The translations under genes and the position numbers were made by a program. 64,000 nucleotides of DNA, taken from the NCBI RefSeq assembly GCF_040369795.1, contig NZ_AP028955.1, positions 124,001 to 188,000 on the forward strand, given 5' to 3'. Below the pieces are notes generated by a model, which saw only the letters and a program-made list of their open reading frames with translations, had not been told where the DNA came from and did no database searches. Positions 51,517 through 63,595 of this stretch are shown here, piece by piece (position 1 is the stretch's first letter; every line of letters begins with the position of its first letter). The stretch is from Spiroplasma_E ixodetis_B. Its GTDB lineage: Bacteria > Bacillota_I > Bacilli_A > Mycoplasmatales > VBWQ01.

Positions 51517-52469
51517 GAGGCTTTTTAAAAATCTGTGTATCTTTTTACAAAGTTACTAGTTTAGATTAATTCTATCTTCAAATTTTATCATAAAATGATC
51601 GATTGCTGTATTTCAATTTTGAATGGGCGTTGTTCATTTTTTTGTTATATTTTCAATTGCTAAGTAAAATATTTTAAAAACTGCCATATCATTTGGAAAA
51701 ACTTTTTTATTTCTAATAACTTTTCGTAATTGACTATTAACAGATTCAATAGCATTTGTTGTATAAATCACTCTTTTGATTTCTGCAGGATAACTAATAA
51801 AAACCATTAAATTATCTCAATTTTTATATCATGATTTAGCAATTTGAGGATATTGTTTATTTCATTTACTTTCAAAATATTCTAAAGCTTGCATTGCTTG
51901 TTCTTCGCTACATGCACTATAAATTGGTTTTAAATCTGTAACTAGTGATTTTCTATGTTTGTATGAAACATATTTTAAACTATTTCTAATTTGATGAACT
52001 ATGCATAATTGATGTTTGGTTTTAGGATAAACTAATTGTATTGCTTCTGACATTCCTGTTAAATTTTCACTACAAGCAATAAGAATATCATTTAAGCCTC
52101 GATTTTTCATTTCTGTGAAATTAGATAATCAAAACTTAGAACATTCATTTTCACTAATTCATAAACCTAAAACATCTTTTTTACCTTCTAAATCAACTCC
52201 TAGTGCTATATGAACTGATTTGTTAATAATGCGTTTATCTTGTCGTACTTTAACTACTATACAATCAAAATAAACAATCGGATAAACACTTTCTAATGGC
52301 CGATTTTGTCATGCTTTAACATCATCCATAACATCATCAGTAATTTGACTAATAACACTTTCACTAATATCAGTACCATGATATAACTTTTGCAACTGCA
52401 TTCTAATATCTGATAAAGTCATGCCTTTGGCATATAATGAAATAACTTGTTGATCAAAACCATCAAATC
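51517..52469 (-). mobile_element. IS256 3' segment, tandem unit 1
   Basis: A 953-bp unit: IS256 right end to codon ~120 of the transposase, truncated at CATCAAATC. It is followed directly by unit 2 with the same borders. Contains most of the catalytic half. Confidence 0.9.
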
Positions 52470-53422
52470 GAGGCTTTTTAAAACTCTGTGTATCTTTTTA
52501 CAAAGTTACTAGTTTAGATTAATTATATCTTCAAATTTTATCATAAAATGAGCAATTGCTGTATTTCAATTTTGAATGGGAAGTGTTCATTTTTTTGTTA
52601 TATTTTCAATTGCTAAGTAAAATATTTTAAAAACTGCCATATCATTTGGAAAAAATTTTTTATTTCTAATAACTTTTCGTAATTGACTATTAACAGATTC
52701 AATAGCATTTGTTGTATAAATCACTCTTTTGATTTCTGCAGGATAACTAATAAAAACCATTAAATTATCTCAATTTTTATATCATGATTTAGCAATTTGA
52801 GGATATTGTTTATTTCATTTACTTTCAAAATATTCTAAAGCTTGCATTGCTTGTTCTTCGCTACATGCACTATAAATTGGTTTTAAATCTGTAACTAGTG
52901 ATTTTCTATGTTTGTATGAAACATATTTTAAACTATTTCTAATTTGATGAACTATGCATAATTGATGTTTGGTTTTAGGATAAACTGATTGTATTGCTTC
53001 TGACATTCCTGTTAAATTTTCACTACAAGCAATAAGAATATCATTTAAGCCTCGATTTTTCATTTCTGTGAAATTAGATAATCAAAACTTAGAACATTCA
53101 TTTTCACTAATTCATAAACCTAAAACATCTTTTTTACCTTCTAAATCAACTCCTAGTGCTATATGAACTGATTTGTTAATAATGCGTTTATCTTGTCGTA
53201 CTTTAACTACTATACAATCAAAATAAACAATCGGATAAACACTTTCTAATGGCCGATTTTGTCATGCTTTAACATCATCAATAACATCATCAGTAATTTG
53301 ACTAATAACACTTTCACTAATATCAGTACCATGATATAAATATTGTAACTGCATTCTAATATCTGATAAAGTCATGCCTTTGGCATATAATTAAAGAACT
53401 TGTTGATCAAAACCATCAAATC
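52470..53422 (-). mobile_element. IS256 3' segment, tandem unit 2
   Basis: A second 953-bp unit with the same start (GAGGCTTTTT) and end (CATCAAATC). It differs from unit 1 by scattered single-base changes. Confidence 0.9.
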
Positions 53423-54795
53423 GAGGCTTTTTAAAAATCTGTGTATCTTTTTACAAAGTTACTAGTTTAGATTAATTCCATCTTCAAATTTTATCATAAA
53501 ATGAGCAATTGCTGTATTTCAATTTTGAATGGGCATTGTTCATTTTTTTGTTATATTTTCAATTGCTAAGTAAAATATTTTAAAAACTGCCATATCATTT
53601 GGAAAAACTTTTTTATTTCTAATAACTTTTCGTAATTGACTATTAACAGATTCAATAGCATTTGTTGTATAAATCACTCTTTTGATTTATGCAGGATAAC
53701 TAATAAAAACCATTAAATTACCTCAATTTTTATATCATGATTTAGCAATTTGAGGATATTGTTTATTTCATTTACTTTCAAAATATTCTAAAGCTTGCAT
53801 TGCTTGTTCTTCACTACATGCACTATAAATTGGTTTTAAATCTGTAACTAGTGATTTTCTATGTTTGTATGAAACATATTTTAAACTATTTCTAATTTGA
53901 TGAACTATGCATAATTGATGTTCGGTTTTAGGATAAACTAATTGTATTACTTCTGACATTCCTGTTAAATTGTCACTACAAGCAATAAGAATATCATTTA
54001 AGCCTTGATTTTTCATTTCTGTGAAATTAGATAATCAAAACTTAGAACATTCATTTTCGCTAATTCATAAACCTAAAATATCTTTTTTACCTTCTAAATC
54101 AACTCCTAGTGCTATATAAACTGATTTGTTAATAATGCGTTTATCTTGTCGTACTTTAACTACTATACAATCAAAATAAACAATCGGATAAACACTTTCT
54201 AATGGCCGATTTTGTCATGCTTTAACATCATCAATAACATCATCAGTAATTTGACTAATAACACTTTCACTAATATCAGCGCCATGATATAACTCTTGTA
54301 ACTGCATTCTGATATCTGATAAAGCCATGCCTTTGGCATATAATGAAAGAAATTGTTGATCAAAACCATCAAATCTTCTTTGTCTTTTTGCAACTATTAC
54401 TGGCTCAAAATTACTATTACGATCTCGTGGTACATTAATCTCAATTTTACCTTGTTGAGTTATTAATTTTTTTGAACTTATACCATTACGAGCATTTTCA
54501 CTATTATTATGTTGATTTTTTTTAATATCCTAAATAATTTTGCATTTCATAATTCAACATTTTTTCAACTAATCTTTTTGTTAATTCTTTATATAAACCT
54601 CCTTCTTTAAAAACCGTTGTTAAATCTTCAGTATTTTCTAATAATAAATCTACTGCTTTTGATATTGGATCATTATTGTTAATATTTTGTTTTTTAGACA
54701 TACGTAACTCACTCTTTCTAGTTATTTAATTTTATTTACTAGAATTAATTAAACATAGTTATTTTTGTAAGTTACACATATTACTAAACATTACC
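53423..54795 (-). mobile_element. IS256 full-length copy, tandem unit 3
   Basis: Begins like units 1 and 2 but continues through the transposase N-terminus to the left end (CATTACC). 1373 bp. Confidence 0.9.
53462..54701 (-). pseudogene. IS256 transposase, nonsense plus frameshift
   Basis: Starts at 54701. In the LGYEKNQH segment GAA is replaced by TAA and one A is added (near 54525). Another TAA lies in the PAEIKRV segment near 53688. Catalytic motifs remain readable. Confidence 0.85.
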
Positions 54796-54921
54796 TAAAT
54801 TTTTTAAAAAAAATCTTTTTCTGCAATCTTTTCACCTAATTTAATTTCTCAATTTTTGTTACTTTTCTTTAACTGTCTACATTTTCAAATCTTATAAAAT
54901 CATATGTTTTTTTATTTTTCA
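54796..54921 (-). pseudogene. gene start cut by IS256
   Basis: MKNKKTYDFIRFENV then a shift to CRQLKKSNKNWEIKLGEKIA before the IS256 border. It follows the pseudogene at 54919-55662 and was probably in its operon. The family is unknown. Confidence 0.35.
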
Positions 54922-55662
54922 TAATTTCATATTATTTTTTTCTATTTTATCTGTAATAACTTTTATTTTTAAATCAATTTCTTCTAAAACCAATTCTTGA
55001 TTATCTTTTAGATTGTTATATTGTTCATTAACTAATTTATAACTGGCAAATGCTACTTGAAAACTTAATATTTCTTTACTATTAATTGTTTCATAAATAA
55101 ATTTTTCCATTAAATTTTTTACTTCTATAACTTCCAATTCATGTTTGTTTTGAAAAGTTTCATTACGAAATACATCTAAAAATAAAGTTTGTACTGTATT
55201 AGTTATTATTTTAATATTTTCTAAATCAAATCTTTGTAATTAATTCATTTTTATATTAGCAAATTCAATAAATATATTTGCTCATTGTTCATATTCATAA
55301 AAATATAATCTTTTACCATTTAAAGAATTATCATCAAAATATAAGGATAATATTTTTCAATAAATATTATGTTCAGCAAATCGTAATTTTTTTGCTGCTA
55401 AACTTTTTTTGTTTTTAAAAATTGAATATTTTTTGACAAAAATCATTTTCTGATTTTATTTTTTAAATTTAATTCTCTATTATTGTTTGAATTTATAAAA
55501 GCATTATATCTATCTAAACAACTATAATATTGTTTTAAAATTTCATTTAAATCATTAAAAAAGATTTATTAAATTTTTTCATTTGTTCATCTTTTTTTTT
55601 GCTTCTTGAATAAATTGTTCTGCTTTTTCTTCATTAAATAAGAAATCTAACTCTGACACTTA
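54919..55662 (-). pseudogene. accessory (phage-like) helical protein, multiply broken
   Basis: AAGGAGAG precedes a GTG reading SELDFLFNEEKAEQFIQEAK. A-run shifts occur near 55600 and 55405, and a TAA near 55248. The C-terminal part (EVIEVKNLMEKFIYETINSK ... DLKIKVITDKIEKNNMKL) is open. It is mostly alpha-helical and acidic at the N-terminus, with no recognised domain. Confidence 0.45.
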
Positions 55663-55734
55663 AATCTCTCCTTAACATATTTAATTTGTTTTTAATTAAT
55701 ATTGTTTGCTAATGAATTATATAAAAATAATAAA

Positions 55735-55775
55735 AAGCCACACTAATAAATTTAATTTATTAACGGGCTTAATTT
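55735..55775 (-). terminator. probable terminator, minus strand
   Basis: AAGCC/GGCTT and inner AATAAA/TTTATT pair; on the minus strand TTTTTATTATTTTTAT follows. It separates a tiny membrane peptide (ATG near 55849, MILIIIFPLQIIIIGVLFLG) from the pseudogene at 55662. Confidence 0.5.
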
Positions 55776-56023
55776 TACAAATATATAATTCCTAAAAATA
55801 ATACACCTATTATAATTATTTGTAAAGGGAAAATTATTATTAAAATCATAATTTATTTCTATTTTATACAATATATTTTGTTAAAATAAAAAAATAAACT
55901 TTACATATTAAATGGTCTATTTTCTAAATTTTTTACTACACTAGAGGTATTATTCTTTTAAGAAGAAACAATTTATAATCAACCAGTATATCGTATTTTT
56001 TAATAATTGACATTTCTCTAATA
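55776..56023. other. mostly non-coding, one tiny membrane-peptide frame
   Basis: The only suggestive frame is a 24-residue hydrophobic peptide on the minus strand ending ...GVLFLGIIYL. No strong ribosome-binding site. The rest is AT-rich and ends at an IS630 border. Confidence 0.4.
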
Positions 56024-57038
56024 TATAGCTAACTAAAGTAATGTTTACTCATATCTTGAAAAACAAAATCAATCTCTTTTTTAATATTTGGTCAATAATT
56101 TGGTAATATTTTTCTTATATTATGTTTTATAGCAAATCAAAAATGTTCAATTGGATTTAAATTAGGAGAATATGGTGGAAGAAATAATAGTTTGCATCCA
56201 GCATTTTCAATTAATTGTTGTGTTAATTTAGATTTATGAAACGTTGGATTATCTAAAACTATAATTTGTCCACTCTTTAATACTGGAATTAGTATATTTT
56301 TTACATATGATTCAAAAATTTTACTGTTGCAATGTCCTTCAAATGCTCATAGGGATTTTAATTTACCTTTATTTAGTGAACCAATTATACTCATTCTTTT
56401 TATTTTATATGCGGGTTTATTATCAAATAATCTTTTACCTTTTTCAGATCAACCATATTTATAAAATTCATTATCATCAATTCCGGATTCATCAATATAT
56501 ACTAAATCTTCATTCATTATTTTAGCTATTTATTTTAAAAAATCTTCTTGTTTATTTTTATCTCTTTGTTCATATAGAAAAGTGTTTTTATATGTATAAT
56601 TTAGTTTTTTGAAATAGTTATAAACTGTTTCTTTAGTCATATCACCAAATTTTTCAATTACTTTTTGAACTGTAACATCTTTATTTTGCTCTAAATAATT
56701 TTTTAATTCATCTAAATCCTTTATTTTGTGGCTATGTCCTTTTTGATAATTCAAAATTGGTTTTATATGCCCAGTTTCTTTTTTTCTTTTTCTTCATAAG
56801 AAAAAAGTCTTTCTAGTAATATTGAACACTTTACAAATTTCTTTAATTTTCATGTTTTTACTTTCATAGGCTTATATTACTTTTCTTCGTAAGTCTTCAC
56901 TGTATGGTTTTGGCATAATTTAATCTTCCTAATCTATTTTAAATATTGCTGAATTGTACTTTTAAATTCAAAAACTGTTTAAATTACATATTATTATTTT
57001 ACATTATTTATGAGTAAACATTACTTTAGTTAGCTATA
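56024..57038 (-). mobile_element. IS630-family element, full length, mutated
   Basis: 1015 bp with both terminal repeats. It abuts the topA promoter region on its right. Confidence 0.9.
56029..56916 (-). pseudogene. IS630 transposase with two stops
   Basis: MPKPYSEDLRRKVI is followed by TAA in place of Glu, and a second TAA replaces Glu after DFLK (near 56535). DDE motifs are complete. Like every IS630 copy here, it is inactive. Confidence 0.88.
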
Positions 57039-57109
57039 GCATAATTTATATATTAATTGTTAATAAGTTATTTAAAATTTTTATAAAAAAGCATATATCC
57101 AAAAAAATA

Positions 57110-57138
57110 TTGACTTTCGCGTTAAATTTATATATATT
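57110..57138 (+). promoter_or_regulatory. promoter of topA-truB-ribF
   Basis: TTGACT (57110-57115), a 17-base spacer and TATATT (57133-57138) lie 54 bases before topA. It is the clearest sigma-70-type promoter in the window. Confidence 0.75.
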
Positions 57139-57191
57139 ACAAAATAGTATTTGAATAAAGCTAATAAATTATATAAAGAGGAAGATATAAG

Positions 57192-59153
57192 ATGCCATCA
57201 AAATTAGTAATCATGGAATCTCCAGTTAAAAGTAAAGCAGTACAATCATATTTAGGTAATGATTATTTAGTGTTATCTTCGGATGGACACATTCGTAATT
57301 TAGCAATTAAAAGTCAATATGGTTTGGGAATTGATTTAGAAACTTTTGAACCAATTTACAAAATTGATCACAAAAAAATGCCAAAGGTAAAAGAATTAAA
57401 AAGTAAATTAAAAAGTATTACTCATGTTTATCTAGCAACAGATCATGATCGCGAAGGAGAAGCAATTGCTTATCATTTAGATCAAGTATTAGCGACAAGT
57501 AATATATCATCACGAATAACTTTTAATGAAATTACTAAAGATGCAATTTTAACAGCATTTAAATCTCCACATAGTATTGATTTGCCATTAGTTCGTAGTC
57601 AAGAAGCGAGAAGAATGGTTGATCGTATCATTGGTTTTCGCTTAAGTAATCTATTACAAAAAAAGATTGGTTCACGTAGTGCAGGGAGAGTACAATCAGT
57701 AGCATTAAAATTAATAGCAACAAGAGAACGTGAAATTACTAATTTTATTAGTAAAGAATTTTGAACAATTAATAGTACTTATCAAAAAAAAATAATATTA
57801 AATTGTGAAAAATATAAAGAAGAACTGTTAGTTATTAATAATGAACAAGAAGCATTTGCTATTAAAAATGCATTAAGCGATAGTTATCAAGTAATTTCTG
57901 TTACTGAACAAAATCGTAAGCGTAATTCATTAAATCCATTTACTACTAGTAGTTTATTACAAGCAGCATCAACGCAATTAAATTTTAGTACTGCTAAAAC
58001 AACGCTTATTGCTCAGCAATTGTATGAAGGAATTGATGTTAATGGAACACTTACCGGATTTATTAGTTATCCTCGTACTGATTCAATACGTTTAAATGAT
58101 AAATTTATTGAAAATGCCAAAACATTAATTGTTAATGAATATGGTGACCAATATCTTGGGCAGAAGAAAGAACAGACTAATAAAAAAAATGTGCAAGATG
58201 CTCATGAAGCAATCAGACCAACTGATTTAACAATGAATAATAAACGTGCTATTGATTTTTTAAATAAAGATCAATTAAAACTTTATAATTTAATTTATTT
58301 TCGTGCCCTTAGTTCATTAATGGCACCAGCACAATCAATTAGTACTACTGTTTTATTTAAAAATAATGATTATCAATTTCGTTTAACAGGACAACAAATC
58401 AAGTTTAAAGGATTTTTAACGCTTGATGTAGAAAGTCTTGAAAATGAAGAAATTTTAGTTTTACCAAAATTTGAAAAAAATCAAATTATTAAAGTTGAGT
58501 CAGTAAATTTACAGCAACACTTTACTAAACCAAAACCAAGATACACAGAAGCTAAATTAATTAAAACATTAGAAGAACTAGGAATTGGTCGACCATCAAC
58601 TTATAATCCAATTATGAACACTATTAAAGAACGCGGTTATGTTATTATTGAAAATAAGTCTTTTAAAGCTACTGAGAAAGGTCTTTTAACTAATGATAAA
58701 CTTCAAGAATTTTTTTATGATATTATTAATGAGACATATACTTCACAAGTTGAAACTCAATTAGATAAAATTGCTCATGGTAATTTTGATATGCATCAAG
58801 TGGTAAAAGACTTTTGAGTTAAGTTTGAACCAAGGATTGATGATGCTTTTGATAAAATGACTGAGTTTAAAATTAAACCAGTTTTATTAGTTCAAGATTG
58901 TCCACTTTGTGGTGCCCCACTTGTGCAAAGAACAGGAAGATATGGTAAATTTAACGGTTGTTCATCATTTCCAAAATGTCGATATATTCAAAAAAAATTA
59001 GAAAAAATTAAACCTTGTTTAGTATGTAAAGATGGTTGAATGGTTGTTAAATCTTCAAAACAAAATCGAAAATTTTTAGGATGTACTAATTATCCAAATT
59101 GTAAACATGTTGAAAAGTATCAAGAAATAGTTTCTGATAAAGAAGTAAAGTAG
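57192..59153 (+). CDS. topA: DNA topoisomerase I
   Basis: 653 residues. It relaxes negative supercoils by a type IA mechanism. The Toprim start SKLVIMESPVKSKAVQSYLG and acidic DHDREGEAIAYHL are present. SRSAGRVQSVALKLI is followed by the active-site Tyr in GFISYPRTDS (about residue 292) and the ELGIGRPSTYNPIM segment. At the C-terminus there are two complete Cys4 zinc-ribbon-like units (CPLCG..C..C; CLVC..C..C). AGAGGAAG precedes the ATG. The gene is intact with TGA=Trp, and truB follows almost directly. Confidence 0.96.
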
Positions 59154-59162
59154 GTGAAACGC

Positions 59163-60083
59163 ATGTTAAAAGATTATATATTATTAATAGATAAACCTTC
59201 ATTTATGACATCACAAGATTGTCTTGTTGTTATTAAAAAACGTTTGAAATTAAATAAAATTGGTCATACAGGTACGTTAGATCCTTTAGCAACAGGACTA
59301 ATGGTAGTACTTGTGAATGAAGCAACCAAAATTAGTGATTTTATTTTAAAAAGTGATAAAGTTTACATTGCAAAAATGCAACTATTTTTAAAAACCGACA
59401 CCGGCGATATTACTGGTAAAATTATTGAATCAAAACCACATCTTGATTTAAAAGAATCAGAAATTGTTAAAGCACTTGAATTTTATAATAATCGTCAATA
59501 TGAGCAAATAATTCCTGCTTATGCAGCAGTTAAAATTAATGGTAAAAAACTTTATGAATATGCTCGCGAGAATATTCCTGTTGAATTACCAAAACGTAAG
59601 GTTTATATTAAATCTTTAAAATTAATTAGTTTTAATAATGATTTAGTTACTTTTGAAGTATTATGTTCAAAAGGAACTTATGTTCGAGCTTTGGTTACTG
59701 ACATTGCTAGAATTTTACATACATCAGCAACTTTAACTTATTTGAGAAGAATTCATCAATCGGGTTTTGATTTAAGTAATGCCTTAAATTTAGATGTTAT
59801 CAATGAAGAAACAGTTAGTAAAAATCATATTAGTATTTATGATGGTGTTAAAAATATTATGCCAGCGATTGTTGATAATAGTAAAAGTGTTATTGATGGT
59901 AAACCTTTAGTTATTGATAGTACTAATGAGCCATATGTTTTAGTTGTTAATTCTGAACATTTGCCATTAGCTATTTATCGTAATCAAAAAAATAATTTAT
60001 ACGTAAGCCAAAGAGGTTTTAAATGTAATGAAGATATTAAAATTGAAAAATCTAAATATTCAAAATCAAAAATTGATATCTAA
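59163..60083 (+). CDS. truB: tRNA pseudouridine-55 synthase
   Basis: 306 residues. It makes pseudouridine 55 in the tRNA T-loop. Motifs: LIDKPSFMTSQD, the catalytic GHTGTLDPLATGLMVV (Asp in TLDPLA), IPAYAAVKINGKKLYEYAR, and CSKGTYVRALVTDIA. I prefer ATG 59163, with GGTG of the topA stop region as ribosome-binding site. A GTG at 59154 is possible and would abut the topA stop. It overlaps ribF by 56 bases. Confidence 0.94.
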   Translation: MLKDYILLIDKPSFMTSQDCLVVIKKRLKLNKIGHTGTLDPLATGLMVVLVNEATKISDFILKSDKVYIAKMQLFLKTDTGDITGKIIESKPHLDLKESEIVKALEFYNNRQYEQIIPAYAAVKINGKKLYEYARENIPVELPKRKVYIKSLKLISFNNDLVTFEVLCSKGTYVRALVTDIARILHTSATLTYLRRIHQSGFDLSNALNLDVINEETVSKNHISIYDGVKNIMPAIVDNSKSVIDGKPLVIDSTNEPYVLVVNSEHLPLAIYRNQKNNLYVSQRGFKCNEDIKIEKSKYSKSKIDI

Positions 60084-60960
60084 ACCAATTATTGCTTGTT
60101 GAGGATTTTTTGATGGTATTCATCAAGGTCATCAAGCCTTATTTAAACAATTATTAGTTAATTCAACAATAAATAATTATCAAACATGTATTATTAGTTT
60201 TGATAGAAAACCACAAAGTGTAATTAGTAATAAAAATAATGAGGTTTTATTAAGTAATGAAGATAAAATTAAAACAATTGCTAAATATAATTTTGATTAT
60301 TATTGGGAAATTAAGTTTAGTAAAGAAATAGCAACACTTTCACCAGAGCAATTTATTTCGTGATTATTGGCAAATAATATTAAAGCAGTAGTTGTTAATC
60401 CAAATATTAGGTTTGGTTATCAAGGGCAAGGTAATATTAAAACATTACAACAATCTTTATTACAAGTTTATCTTTGTAATAATATTATTGTTAATAATAG
60501 CAAAGTTTCTTCAACTTATATTAAACAACTTTTACAAAATAAAGATATTAGTAGCGCTAATCTTTGTTTACAACAAGAGCCATATACAATTAGCGGTAAA
60601 GTAGTTCATGGTATTAAAGAGGCTAGAACGATTAATTTTCCAACTGCTAATTTATTGTTACTAACAAACTATGCATTACCAGGTCTTGCTACTTATATTA
60701 CGCTTACTGAAGTAGATAATAAATGATATCAAAGTATGACAGTAATTATGTTACGTAATAATAAGCCGTTAGTTGAAACTTACTTATTAAACTTTAATCA
60801 AGATTTATATGGAAAAATCATTAAAGTTAGATTTTTAGATTTTCTTCGTGATAATTTAAAATTTACTAATTTAGATGATTTAAAAAAACAAGTGGATAAA
60901 GATTTAATAGAAACAATTAAATATTTTGCTAATTCTAGCAGTAAATTATTAAAGCCATAA
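60028..60960 (+). CDS. ribF: bifunctional riboflavin kinase / FAD synthetase
   Basis: 310 residues. It makes FMN and FAD from riboflavin. The N-terminal adenylyltransferase has WGFFDGIHQGHQALF (HxGH) and NPNIRFGYQGQGN; a complete KVSSTYIKQLL (family I(S)STxIRxLL) follows. The C-terminal riboflavin kinase has GKVVHGIKEARTINFPTANLL, where the family PTAN motif is intact, and VRFLDFLRDNLKF. The start at 60028 lies inside truB with AAAGAGG upstream. topA-truB-ribF form one transcription unit. Confidence 0.93.
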
Positions 60961-61080
60961 TAATTGTGATATTCTTTGTATTTACAATGATTATTAACAT
61001 TATAAATACTATTTATTAAAAACTATTTCCAGTAAAATTTAATGGAAATTATCCCCACATGTACTAGTGTGGAGGAAAAA

Positions 61081-61902
61081 ATGAATTGAAATGAATTCAA
61101 TAGCATATTTCAAAATGAAAACGATTGTTTGAAATATATAGAGAAGTTGAAAGTAATGAAATGTATCAGGTGTGCTTCTTCTAGTTTGAATGTTTCTGAT
61201 TTGAGAAGAATGAGATGTTTGAAATGTCATCAAACATTTAGTATTCTTCATGACACCATTTTTCACAAGTCACAAACACCTTTGACATCTTGGTTTTATC
61301 TCATCTTTAGATGAATAAACACAAAGCATGGTATACCATCAACAGATGTTGCAAGGGAATTGGGTGTGACATATAAAACAGCTTGAATAATGGGTCATGA
61401 AATCAGAACTAGAATTTGGAATCAAGATGCAGGGTTCATTGATTATGGCACAGCACAGATGGATGAAATGTATCTTTCACATGTAGGTTTTAAAAAACAA
61501 GGAAGATCCTTGTTGAATAAAACCTTGATTGTTGGAGTTTATGAGAAAATCAGCAACAAACTAATTGTGAAAGTATTGAAAAAAGCAGATGAGAAAAACC
61601 TTTTATGATTTGCATTGAAACACATTTCTACTGGGTGTTGTCTATTTACGGATTCTTGGAAGGGATATGGAATTTTCAAAAACTTCTATCACAAACATGA
61701 AATCGTAAATCATGAAGTTGGGTATGTGTCATCAACAGGTGTAAACACAAACCAGATTGAATCTGCATGAAAACACATCCGACGAACTTTCCGAACACAC
61801 ATAAAAGTTTCAAAACACAATATTCATTTATATGCAAAAGAAACTGCATATAAATTCAATAAGATACCTAGTTTTGAAACTATAATTTTGTGTTTGATTT
61901 AG
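61081..61902 (+). CDS. IS1595-family (ISXO2-like) transposase, intact
   Basis: 273 residues. A zinc ribbon (CIRC..CLKC, residues ~24-46) is followed by DTIFHKSQTPLTSWFYLIF. The DDE-type core has QMDEMYLS (Asp), FTDSWKGY (Asp) and TNQIESAWKHIRRTF (Asn/Glu). GTGTGGAGG precedes the ATG. Both TGA and TGG encode Trp here, whereas most other genes use almost only TGA, and G+C is higher. Both suggest recent transfer from a less AT-rich mollicute. Confidence 0.9.
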
Positions 61903-61929
61903 ATACATGTGGGGATAATTTCCTATATA

Positions 61930-61988
61930 GGCTTTTATCTCCATTTATGTGATAAAATTTAAAAATAGTACATAAAGGAATAAAAGCC
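61930..61988. repeat. 59-base hairpin end of IS1595
   Basis: GGCTTTTATC and ATTTATGT pair with ACATAAAG and GATAAAAGCC-like sequence at the other side. The same unit ends the truncated copy at 41479-41537. Confidence 0.7.
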
Positions 61989-62187
61989 AAATTTAATTTT
62001 ATTGTATATGCTAATGAAAAATAAAAACAAAAAAAGGGAGTAAATAAATAATGAAATATTGAGTAAAATAATTTATAAATCAAATAAAAGATAATAATGA
62101 AATTTGTGCAAACTGTGATTATAAAGAAAATTTACATAAAAATATTACTTCAAATAATAATTGTCAAATTGTAAATGATGAAACAAT

Positions 62188-63337
62188 AGACATATTCCGT
62201 AAATAAATTTTTTAAAAGTCAATTAATAATTTAAAATTTATTTTATAATTTCTTTATTAATAAATTAATAAGGTGTTGATAAAAATGAATTTTGAAAATT
62301 TAAAAAAATTAAAAAATGAACAATTTTATAGATATTTTGGTATAAAACGTTTTCATTTTGATGAAATGTTAACAAAATTAATTGAAATAGAAAATTTAAA
62401 AAAAAATAAAGGTAGAAAATATAAACTTTCAGTTGAAGAAAGATTGATGATGACTTTAGTATACTGAAAAGAATATTATACTTTTTTCCAAATGAGTATT
62501 AAATATAAAATGAGTGCATCAAGTTGTTTTCGAAATATTACTTGAGTAGAAAATAAACTTAGTGATGACAAAGATTATCAGTTTTTAAAAACAAAATATA
62601 AATCAAAAATTGAGAAAAAACAAGAAGATTTAAATGCATTTCAATTTTATTTAATTGATTCAACTGAAATTGAAATTGAAAGACCAACTAAAAAAAACTA
62701 CAGTTAGAATATTTTTCTGGTAAAAGTTGAATGTTTTCTATAAAATTTCAAATTATATATGACTTTTTAATAAAAAAATTGTTGATATTTTTGCTGATAA
62801 TGGAAAAGTACATGATTTTCAAATATTAAAAAATTCAAATCTTGAATTTTCAGAAAAAACAATAATTATTGGTGATTTGGGATATCAAGGAATACAAAAT
62901 ATTTATAAAAATACTATATTACCAATTAAAAAACTAAAAATAAAAAATTAACTAAACAAGAAAAAATCTACAATAAAATTATTTCAAAAATTAGAATTAA
63001 AGTTGAACATGTTTTTGCTTGATTAAAAAGATTCAAAATTTTAATAAATAAATGTAGAAAAAGTATATTTAGACTTATGTACTTAAGATTTAACTTACTT
63101 TGTGAAATTTTTAATAAAACAAAACCATTAAAATAAAAAAATATTTTTAATATTTTTTTAAAAATTTAAATTTTTATCAAGTTAATATAAAAATAATATT
63201 AACAATTTTTGTGTTTGAAATATAAATTTATTTTTAAAGTATTTTTTTAAAAATATTAACTTCTATAATTATTAACACTAAAAAATTTATAAATATTATT
63301 ATTGACAATTGATTAAATTTATTTACGGAATATGTCT
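62188..63337 (+). mobile_element. IS5-family element with AAT target duplication
   Basis: 1150 bp, both inverted repeats, AAT at 62185-62187 and 63338-63340. The first frame is intact (62285-62707). The second has single-base losses near 62767 and 62935. Confidence 0.93.
62285..62707 (+). CDS. IS5-family transposase, first frame
   Basis: 140 residues, nearly identical to 12589-13011 (KKNKGRKYK for KKTKGRKYK; DLNAFQ for DLNEFQ). It ends TAG just after an A8 run. The catalytic second frame of this copy is shifted, so the copy is probably inactive by itself. Confidence 0.7.
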
Positions 63338-63595
63338 AATGCCATTTTTACAAGAACACACTTCAAATAATAAATGTATAGTTATTGAAATAGAATCAAA
63401 TATTTCAGTTGTTAATAATATAGTAGAAATAAATTTACAAGAAAAACAAATTGAACAAAAAAAACAGACTACTAATAAATTACCTAATTATGGTTTAATT
63501 TGTTAAGAAATTAAAAAATTGGATGGGTTACACTTTATTGGACACTAATTACGTAGACAAGTGAACAAATTAGTTAAAAGAAAGGAATTATAATT

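Larger units (their letters stand above)
61044..61988 (+). mobile_element. IS1595/ISXO2-type element, intact
   Basis: The left end GGAAATTATCCCCACATGTA begins at 61044. The right side holds an inverted copy of this end (61904-61923) and then a ~59-base hairpin end (61930-61988) whose outer complement GGCTTTTATTCC.. pairs loosely with the left end. AAATTTAAT occurs directly on both sides (61035-61043 and 61989-61997), which supports 61988 as the true right border. G+C is visibly higher than in the rest of the window. Confidence 0.85.
62051..63505 (+). pseudogene. hypothetical protein split by IS5
   Basis: The 5' part from ATG 62051 (GGGAGT upstream) has a TAA six codons in (MKYWVK-stop), then reads NNEICANCDYKENLHKN with a CxxC pair and NDET at the IS5 border (62187). 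After the IS5 (62188-63337) the text continues MPFLQEHTSNNKCIVIEIES and ends NYGLIC. Removing the IS and one AAT joins them in frame. The family is unknown; Cys spacing suggests a metal site. Confidence 0.6.

Noticed and set aside
61039..61266. minus-strand 75-codon frame
   Set aside because: Antisense to the IS1595 transposase with clear zinc ribbon and DDE motifs.
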